NCBI GenBank assembly: GCA_028710415.1
Contig: JAQTUE010000014.1
Span: forward strand, 1-64,000
Origin: Paludibacter sp.
Lineage (GTDB): Bacteria > Bacteroidota > Bacteroidia > Bacteroidales > Paludibacteraceae
Direction: 5' to 3'
DNA: 64,000 bases
Below are positions 8,594 through 19,431 of this stretch, in pieces. How positions within the stretch are numbered: position 1 is the first letter of the stretch; each line of letters opens with the position of its first letter. Position numbers and translations under genes: made by a program. The notes beneath the pieces were generated by a model. The model did no database searches, was not told where the DNA came from, and saw only the letters and a program-made list of their open reading frames with translations.

Positions 8594-10975
8594 ATGAGAA
8601 ATTTCACAAAGGTTTTCATTCTCACGTCCGTTTTAATTGTCTTGTTTGTTCGTTGTAACAGCGACAAAGAGATCTATTTTAATCGACCGGGCTGGTTACA
8701 ACCTCCAATTTATCAGGTTCTTCAAAAAGAAGATCGGTTTAAAAATTATTTGAAATGTGTTGACAGAACCCTTTATGCTACTGCGATGAAATCCAGTGGA
8801 TTATTTACTGTGTTCGCTCCAAATGATGAGGCATTTAAGACATTCCTTCAGTCAAGAAATTATTCGACTGTGGCTGATATACCCGATTCGCTTGTTAATC
8901 AGATTGTAGGCTATTCTATTGTTTATAATGAATATACTTACAATCATTTGACAGATGTATTGAGAGCTGGTTGGGACTCACTATCCAGTATTAAAAAGAA
9001 AACAGCTTATTATGAAACCATTCATAAAGAGAATTACCTGGGTAATTCCGTATGGGTTTATGATATGTCTTCATTTCTTACGGGCGACCAAAACTACAAA
9101 TACCTACCATTTTATCTCAGTCCTGTTTTTGAACGTTCCCGCAGTCATGCTGAGGCGGCGGATGACTATGGAATCTTCTATAATACCCCGTATACCGGAA
9201 ATAATGTGCAAAGTGCCAGTATTATTTCGAAAGATTTATTGGCTGAAAACGGTGTTGCACACGAAGTTGACCAGGTACTTGAACCACTTCCAACTATTGA
9301 AAAATTACTCAACGACCCTGACTATAGCGCATTTAGGGCATTGATCAATAAAACCGGAACTACCGGTGATCCCTATTTTAAAACATATCTCTATAGTAAA
9401 GCTCTCACAGATTATTTTAGACAGGCCATGCCCACCAAAAATATAGATCAGGTGTATCTTAAATATTATAGTGGACTAGCGGTAAGTATAAACAGCGAAG
9501 GATCCGGCGAACAAGGTGGTTTTACGCTATTTGCACCAAACAACAAAGCCGTTCAGAAATTCTACGATGAAAAATTAAAAATGTTTTATCCGAATGGAAT
9601 GGAAACCGTGCCGGGGGATGTTATGTCTTATTTTATTAATGCTCAGATGATTGGCGAACTTGTTTGGCCGGGCGATTACAAAGGAAGTATGAACTCATGG
9701 GGTGATTTTTTCAATGGAAAAGGTGCCAAAGGAGATGCATTTAATAAAACCAATTTCAATAAGATTGTTCCTGCCAGCAATGGATTCTTTTATGGTTCAG
9801 ACAATTATGTGAAAAGCCGGCATTTTGAAACTGTATTTACTGAAATTTTATTAAATCCAACTTATAATTTATTTTCTACCGCATTTACTACTTATTTTAA
9901 TTCAACTTTAAAAGAAGAGCTTTTAAAATGCGAATTGAATGGTTATACCCAGGAAAACTATACTGTTTTATTACCTTCGGATGACTTATTAAAAGCAGAT
10001 GGATTTAGTTGGAGTTGGATTTCAGGGTCGAATACGTATGGTTTCCTAAATTCAAATTCAGCAGCTAATTTGGGCAGTTTTGATGTTGCTGCCCGTATGC
10101 AACGGCTCGTTCGTTCACACATATTCAAACGTCTGAAAAATGAACAGGTGAACTGTGCAATAACAAGTTTCACAACGGATCCTTCTTTTACTTCCGCTTA
10201 TGGAGGTTATTCATATGCTGTGAATGACTTTGGGGATATGATCCGCTACAAAGACGGTAAAATTCAGATGTTGGGAAATTACGATGAAAATGATTGGGTA
10301 ACTGCCACTCCGTATAAAACATTTTTAAATGGACAAGTATTCAAAATCGACAAGTTGCTTCAATATTCCAGAAGAAATTCAGCTCCAACAGAAGTTGAGA
10401 AATACACTTCACAAGCCTTGTTCGTTTATCTCCAAAACATGGCAGCAGCCAACACTAACATTTCTACTTTTATCAACTACCTGACACTCTGTTTGAAAGG
10501 CTCTGGTTCAAATGACTTAGCCGGAATTTCTGCCGATATGATGTTAACTTTATTCATCCCGAATAATGCCGCCATGACTAAAGCGGTTAAAAACGGGGAT
10601 TTGCCAACCTATGCACTTGTTTCAACCGGTGATGCGGCTGCTCGTCTCAAAGCTACCAAATTCATTTTGTACCATATTATCAATGGTAAAGAATATGTGG
10701 ATGACGGGTTAACATATATCATGCCTAATAGGGAGGTAATCACTGAAGAAGTTGCACCAACATTATTGAAAGACATAGTAGATAATACCTATTTAGCTAT
10801 CAGTAAAGATGCATCAGGAAGGCTAATTGTATCTACAAAGGCTCAACATACCGGTAGAAATTTGTCAACTTCCATAAAATCAGTACCTATCACACGCATT
10901 CGGAGCAACTATTTTGGTCCAAAGGCAGTATTGCACGAAATTAACGATTATTTTATTTACAGTAAAGTAAAATAA
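8594..10975 (+). CDS. Fasciclin-domain surface lipoprotein with four domains
   Basis: A 793-residue lipoprotein, first gene of a co-directional SusCD block. The signal peptide ends at Cys21 (LFVRC), the predicted lipidation site. About four fasciclin (FAS1) units can be traced: ~40-230 (FTVFAPNDEAF at 71-81 and GVAHEVDQVLEPLPT), ~240-430 (GGFTLFAPNNKAV), a weaker one at ~430-600 (YTVLLPSDDLL), and ~620-793 (LTLFIPNNAAM and AVLHEINDYFIY). FAS1 domains are adhesion or ligand-binding folds; in Bacteroidota they occur in lipoproteins beside SusC/SusD. The SusC gene starts 25 bases after its stop, so the two are probably one transcript. A role in surface capture of a ligand is inference; the substrate is unknown. 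Confidence 0.85.
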   Translation: MRNFTKVFILTSVLIVLFVRCNSDKEIYFNRPGWLQPPIYQVLQKEDRFKNYLKCVDRTLYATAMKSSGLFTVFAPNDEAFKTFLQSRNYSTVADIPDSLVNQIVGYSIVYNEYTYNHLTDVLRAGWDSLSSIKKKTAYYETIHKENYLGNSVWVYDMSSFLTGDQNYKYLPFYLSPVFERSRSHAEAADDYGIFYNTPYTGNNVQSASIISKDLLAENGVAHEVDQVLEPLPTIEKLLNDPDYSAFRALINKTGTTGDPYFKTYLYSKALTDYFRQAMPTKNIDQVYLKYYSGLAVSINSEGSGEQGGFTLFAPNNKAVQKFYDEKLKMFYPNGMETVPGDVMSYFINAQMIGELVWPGDYKGSMNSWGDFFNGKGAKGDAFNKTNFNKIVPASNGFFYGSDNYVKSRHFETVFTEILLNPTYNLFSTAFTTYFNSTLKEELLKCELNGYTQENYTVLLPSDDLLKADGFSWSWISGSNTYGFLNSNSAANLGSFDVAARMQRLVRSHIFKRLKNEQVNCAITSFTTDPSFTSAYGGYSYAVNDFGDMIRYKDGKIQMLGNYDENDWVTATPYKTFLNGQVFKIDKLLQYSRRNSAPTEVEKYTSQALFVYLQNMAAANTNISTFINYLTLCLKGSGSNDLAGISADMMLTLFIPNNAAMTKAVKNGDLPTYALVSTGDAAARLKATKFILYHIINGKEYVDDGLTYIMPNREVITEEVAPTLLKDIVDNTYLAISKDASGRLIVSTKAQHTGRNLSTSIKSVPITRIRSNYFGPKAVLHEINDYFIYSKVK

Positions 10976-11000
10976 TGATTAAAAGAATAAATTGATTATT

Positions 11001-14000
11001 ATGAAAAAATATAGCAATAAAATATTTATACTGGTCTTTGTATCATTATTGAGTACCGTTTCAATTCTGGCGCAAACTAAAATGATTATTCATGGTAAAG
11101 TTACGTCTGTTTCGGATAAACAATCATTAATTGGAGTGTCGATCGTCGAATACGATAAAAGTAACCGTATTTTGAATGGTACGATTACGGATATTGATGG
11201 TAACTATACACTTAAAGTAAGCGGTGTTGGTACTACTGTCACTTATTCCTACATAGGATATGTAAAAATAACGAAATCAGTTACTTCCAACCCCGTTATC
11301 AATGTTGCATTAGATGATAATTCACAAACTATTCAAGATATTACTATAACTGCCAAGAAGCAAGTAAATACCGGGTTTGCCAATATTAACGAACGTGACT
11401 TAACCTATGCAGTAAGTAAAATTGACACAAAAGAACTCGAAGGACTTCAGGTTGCTTCCATTGATGAAGCACTTCAGGGTCGTATGGCCGGTGTGGATAT
11501 TGTGGCTAATGGTGGTGAGCCGGGTGCAGGTATGTCCATTCGTATCCGCGGTACCACTTCTATTAACAATGGTTCCGACCCATTAATCGTGGTGGATGGA
11601 ATACCTTTCGACACGAGTATTGGTTCTGATTTTGACTTTGCAACAGCCAATGAAGAAAATTATGCTCAGTTATTAAATGTTTCACCTGCTGATATTCAGG
11701 AAATCACGGTATTAAAAGATGCTGCAGCTACTTCCTTGTATGGCAATAAAGGTGCAAATGGAGTTTTGTTAATTAAAACAAAACGTGGTGGTATCAGTAA
11801 ACCAATGGTATCTTACACTTTTAAAGGATCGATGAATACACCGGCAAAACCTTTAAGAACATTATCCGGTGACCAATATCAAATATTACTTTGGGAAGAG
11901 TTTCAAAACGCAGGAAATCAATTAAGTACAATCTCTTATCCTCAATTTGCAAACGATCCGAATAATCCGTATTATTATTATAACTACCGTCAAAATACCG
12001 ATTGGTACAGCGCATTGACAAAAAATGGCAGTACACAAGATCATTCTATTTCAATTTCAGGTGGTGGAGAAAAAGCCCAATACCGTGCTTCTTTAGGTTA
12101 TTTTAACCAAGGAGGTACCGTGATAGGTCAAGCATATTCACGTTTAACTTCCTCGTTAAACTTAGACTATAATGTTTCAGATAATTTAAAATTCCAGGTT
12201 AGCTTAAGCTATACCCATGGAGACCAGGATAAAAATTATACAACAGATTTACTCAGTCAGGCTTACACCAAGATGCCGAATATGTCTATCTACGAATATA
12301 ATAGCAGTGGAATTTTGACATCAAATTACCTATCGCCTCCAACTACACCACAAGGATCATTTTTAAACTTTAATCCGACCAAATTAACTGGTGGGGAATA
12401 CAATCCTGTAGCCATGGGAAATTCCGGTTACTGGAAAGTAAAAAGTGAACGTATCATGCCTAAGTTTAATATTCAATATTGGATGATTCCGAATGTTCTG
12501 AAGTATCAGGGTGACTTAGCATTCGATATTAATACTTCAAAAGAGAATAAGTTTTTACCACAAATTGCAACGGGTCGTTTATGGCCAGAAATCAATGTTA
12601 ACCGTTCCAATGATTTAGCATCTGATGCCTTTGTTGTACAAACATTTAATAAGTTGATTTTTACTCCCAAACTGAATGACAAGAATGACATTTTAGCACT
12701 TCTTCAATACAGTACCTATGATGGGCGTAATTCTTCCTATCAGGAAAGCAGTGCATTGAGTGCCTCCACTTTTTTGCAGGATCCATCGATCGCGGCACAA
12801 ACGGTAGGATCGGGTTTGGGACCCAATTCAGGTCTTTCTCAGGCTCGTAGCTTGTCTGTGCTGGGAATGCTACAGTATAAATTTATGGACAGGTACATTG
12901 TTAACGGTACCTTGCGTCGGGATGGGGATTCGAAATACAGTGGAAAAAACCGATATGGATTTTTCCCCAGTGCATCGGCTCGTTGGCGTGTATCGGGAGA
13001 AAAATTCATGAAGGAGATGAAATTCATCAACGATTTCAGTTTACGTGCATCTACCGGGGTTAGCGGTAACCCTGTAAGTAAAAACTATTTGTACTACAAT
13101 AATTATGGAACATATGATTTTACATATCTGGGACAGCAGGGTACCTATTCATCAGGACTCCAACTTTCAAATTTACGTTGGGAAAGAGTGAGTGATTTTA
13201 ACCTGGGAACAAATATTATTATGTTGGATAACCGTATTAATATCGATTTTAACTGGTATAAAAAGCGTACGAATGATTTATATTTTAAAGATGTAAGAAT
13301 ACCAACTTCTTCCGGTTATTCTACAATCAGTGCCAATGTTGGTACTATGGATAATAAGGGTTGGGAATTAAGCATTTATACACAACCAATAAAATCGAAA
13401 GAGTGGCAGGTTGACATAAACTTCACTTTTGCCCGTTCAGAGAATCAGGTGGTCGATTTGTCGGATATGATTCCTCAGATAGATACTCCAACTGCAACGA
13501 ATGGAACCTATCTATCCAAACTACAGGTAGGAAACCCACTGGGTTCATTCTATGGGTATAAATATGACGGTGTTTATTTGAATACGAATCAAACAATTGC
13601 CAAAGATAAAAATGGTCAACCTATTTACACCTACAATTCCAATGGGAATAAAGAGGCAGTTTATATGAAATTCTGGTATCCAACTGTCGGTTATCAATTT
13701 AAAGCCGGCGATGCCAGGTACGTTGACGTCAATCACGATGGGAATATAAATGCTCAGGACATTGTGTATCTTGGAAGTGTGAATCCATTGCTTACCGGAG
13801 GTTTTGGTCCTACTATTCGATGGAAAAGCAGATTGTCTTTAACGGCTTATTTCTACTTCCGGTATGGTAACAAAGTAATTAATCAAACGCGAATGGAAAT
13901 GGAAAACATGTATACCTTCGACAACCAGTCCACCTCGGTTTTAAGACGTTGGAGACATGAATATACAGATGAAACTACGGCTCCTGCTGACTTATTACCC

Positions 14001-14300
14001 AGAGCCATGCTTGCAAGTGGTTACAATTGGGCAGGATCTGACAGATATGTTGAAGACGGTTCATTCCTCCGTTTTAAATCGTTATCATTGAGTTATTCAT
14101 TTGACAAAAAACTTGTCAAGAAATTAGGGTTAAATGATTTGAAAGTATGGGGAACCATGCAAAACATCTACCTCTGGACTAATTATACAGGAATGGATCC
14201 AGAAGTTACTGTACGTACCGGTTTAACGGATGTAGGTGTGGATACTTCCAGATCGGGACGTCCGGCAGATTATCAATTTGGGTTCACAGTATCTTTTTAA
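11001..14300 (+). CDS. SusC/RagA-family TonB-dependent outer-membrane transporter (first in fasciclin locus)
   Basis: A 1099-residue TonB-dependent receptor that should import a ligand handed over by the SusD downstream. I start it at the ATG at 11001; the frame extends to a TTG at 10992, but MKKYSNKIFILVFVSLL is the natural signal-peptide start. A carboxypeptidase-regulatory-like domain (HGKVTSVSDKQSLIGVSI) follows, then the plug (LQGRMAGVDIVANGGEPGAG, IRIRGTTSINNGSDPLIVVDG, DAAATSLYGNKGANGVLLI) and a 22-strand-type barrel ending in an aromatic residue (FGFTVSF). The linker reads QDITITAKK, where SusC proteins usually have a VVVTA-like string. It is 19 bases from the susD gene. Confidence 0.93.
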   Translation: MKKYSNKIFILVFVSLLSTVSILAQTKMIIHGKVTSVSDKQSLIGVSIVEYDKSNRILNGTITDIDGNYTLKVSGVGTTVTYSYIGYVKITKSVTSNPVINVALDDNSQTIQDITITAKKQVNTGFANINERDLTYAVSKIDTKELEGLQVASIDEALQGRMAGVDIVANGGEPGAGMSIRIRGTTSINNGSDPLIVVDGIPFDTSIGSDFDFATANEENYAQLLNVSPADIQEITVLKDAAATSLYGNKGANGVLLIKTKRGGISKPMVSYTFKGSMNTPAKPLRTLSGDQYQILLWEEFQNAGNQLSTISYPQFANDPNNPYYYYNYRQNTDWYSALTKNGSTQDHSISISGGGEKAQYRASLGYFNQGGTVIGQAYSRLTSSLNLDYNVSDNLKFQVSLSYTHGDQDKNYTTDLLSQAYTKMPNMSIYEYNSSGILTSNYLSPPTTPQGSFLNFNPTKLTGGEYNPVAMGNSGYWKVKSERIMPKFNIQYWMIPNVLKYQGDLAFDINTSKENKFLPQIATGRLWPEINVNRSNDLASDAFVVQTFNKLIFTPKLNDKNDILALLQYSTYDGRNSSYQESSALSASTFLQDPSIAAQTVGSGLGPNSGLSQARSLSVLGMLQYKFMDRYIVNGTLRRDGDSKYSGKNRYGFFPSASARWRVSGEKFMKEMKFINDFSLRASTGVSGNPVSKNYLYYNNYGTYDFTYLGQQGTYSSGLQLSNLRWERVSDFNLGTNIIMLDNRINIDFNWYKKRTNDLYFKDVRIPTSSGYSTISANVGTMDNKGWELSIYTQPIKSKEWQVDINFTFARSENQVVDLSDMIPQIDTPTATNGTYLSKLQVGNPLGSFYGYKYDGVYLNTNQTIAKDKNGQPIYTYNSNGNKEAVYMKFWYPTVGYQFKAGDARYVDVNHDGNINAQDIVYLGSVNPLLTGGFGPTIRWKSRLSLTAYFYFRYGNKVINQTRMEMENMYTFDNQSTSVLRRWRHEYTDETTAPADLLPRAMLASGYNWAGSDRYVEDGSFLRFKSLSLSYSFDKKLVKKLGLNDLKVWGTMQNIYLWTNYTGMDPEVTVRTGLTDVGVDTSRSGRPADYQFGFTVSF

Positions 14301-14319
14301 AATTAAATTCTAAAGTTAT

Positions 14320-15927
14320 ATGAAAAAATATAGTGTTATTTTATTTTCATTCATTGCCCTATCGCTTCTAAGCTCTTGTTCAGACTGGCTGAACTTAAAG
14401 CCCGAAGATGGAGTTATCCGGGAAGAGTTCTGGAAAACAAAAGAGCAGGTAAATTCGGCTGTTATTGGTTGCTATGCCTCTTTGCTGAATGGCCCGACTG
14501 AGAGAATGTTCTTGTGGGGCGAATTACGTGCAGATATGTTAGAAAATGGCAATTTTCCAACCCATAACTACTCAGAAGTTATTGATGGTGAAATCTCAGC
14601 TTCTAATCCGGTTGTTAGCTGGGCAAGTTTATACACCACCATCAATAACTGCAACACAGTATTGAAATTTGCTCCGACTGTTCAGGCAATTGACGGTACA
14701 TTTACTGACAAACAACTGAAACAATACGAAGCAGAGGCTCTGACACTCCGCGCCATGATGTATTTTTATCTGGTAAGATCCTTTAGGGATGTTCCGTTGG
14801 TTCTTGAGGCATCGGTTTCGGATGATCAAAAATTTTCAATTCCAAAAACTGACGGAAGTGCCATACTGGACACCCTGGTGCGTGACTTAAAAATTGCAGC
14901 AGCAAATGCTCCCATAGCTTACAGCTCTAAAGCAGATAACAAAAACAGAATTACTTCATGGACGGCAAAAACGTTGTTGGCTGATATTTATTTATGGCAG
15001 GAAAAATATGCAGAATGTAATGCTTTATGTAATGAGATAATCGGATCCGGAAAATTCAGCCTTATCCCTGTGGAAAGAAAAAAGAATTACATCTTAAACG
15101 GAGGGACAATTATTGACTCGGTATATATAGCGAATGAATCGGACGCAGACAATATGTTTGTTCAAAGTTATGTTACCGGTAACAGTATAGAATCCATCTT
15201 CGAACTACCTTACACTACATTAAAAAATAACACATTCTATTCCATTCTTGGACCTACTTCAAACAACTTAAAACCAAAATTGGATATAGTGGATGGACAG
15301 ATCTTTCCAGAACCTACTTACACTACTCACTCCGAAGCAACTGACATCCGCGGTTCAGGTTGTTCGTACAGAATTGGTCTTTTGTGGAAGTATGTTGGCA
15401 CCAGCAGAACCGGATCGCCCAGAATTTCTTCAGAATACACAGCTCCCTGGATTATTTACAAATATTCAGATGTATTGTTAATGAATGCGGAAGCATTGAA
15501 TCAAATGGGACTAATGAGCAGTGATGTTGAAGCGCAAAATGATTATGCAAATTCTATTTACTATATGAATTTAGTTCGAGATGCCAGAAATGCCGTAAAT
15601 ACTTCCGATTACAAATTTATACCAGGTAATGTAGATGGCAAATCGCTTGAAAAAGCGATTCTTGACGAAAGAGCCCGTGAGTTTTCCTATGAAGGTAAAC
15701 GTTGGTATGATGTATTGCGTTACGCAAAAAGAGGAAACTATAAAGGTGATAATATTCAATACCTGGTTAAACTGGCTATTAGCAGTGCTTCGCCTCAAAA
15801 ACAAACAAGTTTAATAGCAAAGTATCGGGACACCCGAGCTGTGTATGGCAGTCATTATTGGCCTATTTACAGCTCTGAGCTTAATTATAACAAATTACTG
15901 AAACAAAATGAATTTTACGCCCAATAA
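14320..15927 (+). CDS. SusD/RagB-family nutrient-binding lipoprotein
   Basis: A 535-residue surface lipoprotein that caps the SusC barrel encoded just upstream. The signal peptide ends at Cys20 (LLSSC), followed by SDWLNLKPEDGVIREEFWKT, the usual SusD opening. Helical TPR-like segments follow (ALTLRAMMYFYLVRSFRDVPLVLE; WTAKTLLADIYLWQEKYAEC), and the C-terminal part has the SusD/RagB signature ILDERAREFSYEGKRWYDVLRY. Length is normal for the family. The ligand cannot be read from sequence. Confidence 0.93.
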   Translation: MKKYSVILFSFIALSLLSSCSDWLNLKPEDGVIREEFWKTKEQVNSAVIGCYASLLNGPTERMFLWGELRADMLENGNFPTHNYSEVIDGEISASNPVVSWASLYTTINNCNTVLKFAPTVQAIDGTFTDKQLKQYEAEALTLRAMMYFYLVRSFRDVPLVLEASVSDDQKFSIPKTDGSAILDTLVRDLKIAAANAPIAYSSKADNKNRITSWTAKTLLADIYLWQEKYAECNALCNEIIGSGKFSLIPVERKKNYILNGGTIIDSVYIANESDADNMFVQSYVTGNSIESIFELPYTTLKNNTFYSILGPTSNNLKPKLDIVDGQIFPEPTYTTHSEATDIRGSGCSYRIGLLWKYVGTSRTGSPRISSEYTAPWIIYKYSDVLLMNAEALNQMGLMSSDVEAQNDYANSIYYMNLVRDARNAVNTSDYKFIPGNVDGKSLEKAILDERAREFSYEGKRWYDVLRYAKRGNYKGDNIQYLVKLAISSASPQKQTSLIAKYRDTRAVYGSHYWPIYSSELNYNKLLKQNEFYAQ

Positions 15928-15936
15928 GATTTAACC

Positions 15937-17703
15937 ATGAAAAAGATGAATCGCAAATTATCAAAAAGCATATTGGTACTCTTGATGTTTGGGGCTGCCA
16001 TGGCTCTGTTCAACTCATGTGCTGACTACATGCAGGGAACTACATTTCTGGTGTCAGACGACAGAATGATAGATGAATTTATAGAACAAAAAGATACAAG
16101 TCTGACTGATTTTCTGGAAATTGCAGATATTGCAGGATTCAGGGGATTATTACATGCCTATGGAACAAATACTTGCTTTATACCTACCAATAAAGCCATC
16201 TCTGAGTACAGTCAAAAACGTGGCATCACTTCCATGAAAACACTACCGGTTGCTGACTTGGAGAATTTCATGAAATTCCACATCATTCGTGACACTATTC
16301 GAACAGCTCAATTTGTGGATGGCAGATTAGCTACTGCTTCTATGTTAGGAAAATACCTTACCACAAAAAGAGTCCTGGATACAAATTCGGAATCAGTGAT
16401 AAGGGTAAATCGCCAGGCAAATATCATTACAAAAGACACCCGGGTTGCCAATGGAATTATCCAAAAAATTGATTATGTATTAACTCCAAACCTTAAAACA
16501 GTTGGAGAAATGATTCAACAATTACCTGAAAACTATTCGCTGTATAAATCCATTATGCAGGAAACCGGTATTATGGATACTTTAATCACTAACAATTCGG
16601 CAAATGTATGGTATACTGCATTACTTCAAAGCAATGAGTCTTTTGCTACAAAAGGAATTGCAAACAGAAATGATTTAATTGCAGTAATGAAAACTGCACA
16701 GCCGGATTATGCAGCTGATGAAGCTAAATTATTACAATTGTTTGCTCAATATCATTGTATCAAACGATTGGCTTATATAGCTGATCTGACGATCTCCAGT
16801 GCCGAATTGACAATGGCTCCGAATCAGGTAATTACCTTTAAAATTAATAAAGATTCCTTGATATTAAATGAATTTCAATCCCTCATATCCTTTGAAAAAG
16901 GTATTACGGCCAATAAGAGTTCAGAATGGACAGATATGAGTTGTAGTAATGGGGTTTTAATAGATCTTGATGGATATATTCAGCCCGTAAAACGTGGACC
17001 GGTAGCTGTATACTGGGAAATGACAGATCAACCTGAAATTAAGAAATTGAAAGAATATCGCAAAAGAGGTTCCTGGGTAACATTTAAACCGGGTGATCTT
17101 TCTGAACTTAGTTTCGGAGGTAAAAACAGCCCAACAATAACCTACAACGTTGCAGCTGCATTTGATTCAAAAACTCAATATTCTCATTATGATTATTTTG
17201 AAATCCCCATGCGACCAAATCTTCTTCAATGGATGGAAATCAAAACACCGGTTTTGACAGAAGGAACTTACAATGTATGGATTTGCTGGCGTCGTGGAGG
17301 TGGAGATAATAAATTTAAAACCACTTTTAAACAAGATGGAAAAACAGATCAGGTTCTTCCAAATGTATTTGACTTGGGGGAATATTTTAACACATCTAAC
17401 TCGCCGGAAGTAAATTTAAACGTTGGTATGAAGCGCTATAATGCAAAACAGTTGAATTCTGTATGCTGTAGTAGAAACTGTGGTGCCATTAAGGTTGAAT
17501 ACACCGGACGTCACACACTAAGAATGGATGCATTGAGTGGAAATAGCCAGCCAGCATGGTGGGATATGATTCAATTTATTCCGGTAGATCAAAATCAGCT
17601 TTGGCCAAGGTTTGATATAGAAGGCAATGCTGTTTACCCGGGAACTGACTGTACCCTTATTGCACCCTATGATCAAGGTTGTTCAGGTGACTTAAATAAC
17701 TAA
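15937..17703 (+). CDS. Fasciclin lipoprotein with C-terminal beta module (possibly DUF5108)
   Basis: A 588-residue lipoprotein, nine bases after the susD stop. The signal peptide ends at Cys28 (LFNSC). Two fasciclin units occupy about 35-185 (TCFIPTNKAI, RVANGIIQKIDYVLTP) and 190-350. The C-terminal ~200 residues are a separate module: VYWEMTDQPEIKKLKEYRK, WMEIKTPVLTEGTYNVWICW, a Cys-rich spot SVCCSRNCGAIKVEY, GRHTLRMDAL and WWDMIQFIPVDQ. The same order of motifs recurs in the T9SS protein at 24827-27637, which links the two functionally. The module may be what Pfam calls DUF5108; I could not check. It probably sits at the surface with the SusCD pairs. An ATG at 15946 is an alternative start. 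Confidence 0.8.
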   Translation: MKKMNRKLSKSILVLLMFGAAMALFNSCADYMQGTTFLVSDDRMIDEFIEQKDTSLTDFLEIADIAGFRGLLHAYGTNTCFIPTNKAISEYSQKRGITSMKTLPVADLENFMKFHIIRDTIRTAQFVDGRLATASMLGKYLTTKRVLDTNSESVIRVNRQANIITKDTRVANGIIQKIDYVLTPNLKTVGEMIQQLPENYSLYKSIMQETGIMDTLITNNSANVWYTALLQSNESFATKGIANRNDLIAVMKTAQPDYAADEAKLLQLFAQYHCIKRLAYIADLTISSAELTMAPNQVITFKINKDSLILNEFQSLISFEKGITANKSSEWTDMSCSNGVLIDLDGYIQPVKRGPVAVYWEMTDQPEIKKLKEYRKRGSWVTFKPGDLSELSFGGKNSPTITYNVAAAFDSKTQYSHYDYFEIPMRPNLLQWMEIKTPVLTEGTYNVWICWRRGGGDNKFKTTFKQDGKTDQVLPNVFDLGEYFNTSNSPEVNLNVGMKRYNAKQLNSVCCSRNCGAIKVEYTGRHTLRMDALSGNSQPAWWDMIQFIPVDQNQLWPRFDIEGNAVYPGTDCTLIAPYDQGCSGDLNN

Positions 17704-17721
17704 TTGAAAAAAATATTTTTT

Positions 17722-19410
17722 ATGAATAATAACAAAAAAGTCAAGTATTTTTTCTTTTTGCCATTGCTGACTGTCAGTCTTTTAATGACAGGCTGCTACG
17801 AAAGTACATGGGAAACCCATGTATCAAATGACGTATATTCAAAATATAACTTATCGGAAGTTATTGCTAAGAAACCCGAACTATCAACATTCTATAAGAT
17901 TTTGAAAAAAACAGGTTATGATCAGTTTCTTACATCAGCAAACAGTTTTACGGTGTTTGCACCAAAAAACGATGCATGGGCAACTATTGATACTACCAAT
18001 TTAGCTCAGTTAGTGAAAATTGTAAGTACATTGATTGTTTATAAATCTTATTTTACTGATATGCCCGATTTGTACAAGTCGCTTAAGAGCATCAAAGGTA
18101 AAAATATTTTTTATGATCCTGCAACCAGGACTTTCAATGGTGCCAGTATAGATACAACAGCTAACAATTTTAATCTACGTGCATCGAATGGTGTTATTCA
18201 TGAAACGGATAAGGTAGTTGAACTCCGAAATAATATTTGGGAGTATTTATCCACTAAAACGACCAATAATCAATACAAATACATTAATAGTTTAAATCTA
18301 AAAACAATGGATTTGACTAAGAGTATTGCCATTGGTGTTTATCCTGATGGAAGAGCAAAGTATGATACAGTATGGACAAATGTCAATAACTTTTTAAAAA
18401 GTTACCCAATTGATAATGAAGATTCCTTGTATACCTATGTAGTTTTGGAAAACGACGGATTTGATGCTCTCTCTTTAAAGTACAAACCCTTTTTCCAAAT
18501 GGTAACATCAGTAAAAACTGACTCAGCTACTCACTTTAATGTCTGTCAGGATTTTGTTTTTAAAGGAAACATGGATATTACAAAGTTTGATACACTAACC
18601 AATGTTGATGGAGTTAAAGTTCCTTTAAAAAATATTGTGATTAAAGAATCTTATATTACATCCAATGGTCGGGTCTATATTGTGAATGCAATTAACATTC
18701 CTCTGAAAAACAAAATTAAACCGATTAAAATAGAAGGTGAAAATTTTACCAGAGCTTCTGATGTTAATTATGTTTTCACCCGTTATAAACTTTGGGCTAG
18801 TGGTGAGCGTGACATTGCCATGGCAAGTGGAGAAACACAAACAATAGATACATTAGTTAGAAGAACAACAGGACTAAGGGATAGTATTATATCAAAAACT
18901 TACTTTTTAAACAGTAATCTGGTAGCAAACACTGCCAATTTCTTTATTGAATACAAGGCCAGGGTAAACTCCGCAAATTATGATGTATACTATGTTGCCT
19001 ATGATGATAATGCAGGGGATGTAGATTTAAATTATCGTTATGGCTACTACAGATTAGTTCAAAAATTATTTATAGCCATGCCCGGAGGTTTACCTCTTAT
19101 CAAGGGAATCACTGATAATACTGCCGGAGTAGCAAATAATTATTTAGGTGAAGGTCGCTGTTTTGTAGGTCAGGGAAGGGCTGGCGTAAATGAACTCACA
19201 AAATTAAAACAGATGAATCTGGTAGCTACCACTCAATTGGTTGATTTCACAAATCCAATTACAACGGCAAATTCGGATATCATGACAGTAACTAATACCG
19301 GAACACTCACAATGTGGTTATGTAATTCCGCACAGAGTATTGCAGCAAGCCGTCAGGGATTATTATTCCTGGATTATATTTTGTTAGTTCCCAGAATTAC
19401 TCAAGAATAG
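17722..19410 (+). CDS. Fasciclin lipoprotein
   Basis: A 562-residue lipoprotein. I start it at the ATG at 17722; the frame can begin at a TTG at 17704, but the signal peptide MNNNKKVKYFFFLPLLTV fits the later start. Lipidation is predicted at Cys25 (LMTGC). One clear fasciclin unit covers ~32-185 (FTVFAPKNDAWATID, SNGVIHETDKVVEL) and a second, weaker one ~195-345 (YITSNGRVYIVNAINIPL). The C-terminal ~215 residues begin IKIEGENFTRASDVNYVF and end GLLFLDYILLVPRITQE; that ending resembles the D-(M/Y)-I-x-(F/L)-(I/V)-P close of the module in the preceding protein, so it may be a divergent version. It lies 18 bases after the previous stop and 21 bases before the next SusC gene. Confidence 0.8.
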   Translation: MNNNKKVKYFFFLPLLTVSLLMTGCYESTWETHVSNDVYSKYNLSEVIAKKPELSTFYKILKKTGYDQFLTSANSFTVFAPKNDAWATIDTTNLAQLVKIVSTLIVYKSYFTDMPDLYKSLKSIKGKNIFYDPATRTFNGASIDTTANNFNLRASNGVIHETDKVVELRNNIWEYLSTKTTNNQYKYINSLNLKTMDLTKSIAIGVYPDGRAKYDTVWTNVNNFLKSYPIDNEDSLYTYVVLENDGFDALSLKYKPFFQMVTSVKTDSATHFNVCQDFVFKGNMDITKFDTLTNVDGVKVPLKNIVIKESYITSNGRVYIVNAINIPLKNKIKPIKIEGENFTRASDVNYVFTRYKLWASGERDIAMASGETQTIDTLVRRTTGLRDSIISKTYFLNSNLVANTANFFIEYKARVNSANYDVYYVAYDDNAGDVDLNYRYGYYRLVQKLFIAMPGGLPLIKGITDNTAGVANNYLGEGRCFVGQGRAGVNELTKLKQMNLVATTQLVDFTNPITTANSDIMTVTNTGTLTMWLCNSAQSIAASRQGLLFLDYILLVPRITQE

Positions 19411-19431
19411 TAAATTAAATTCCGAAAAATT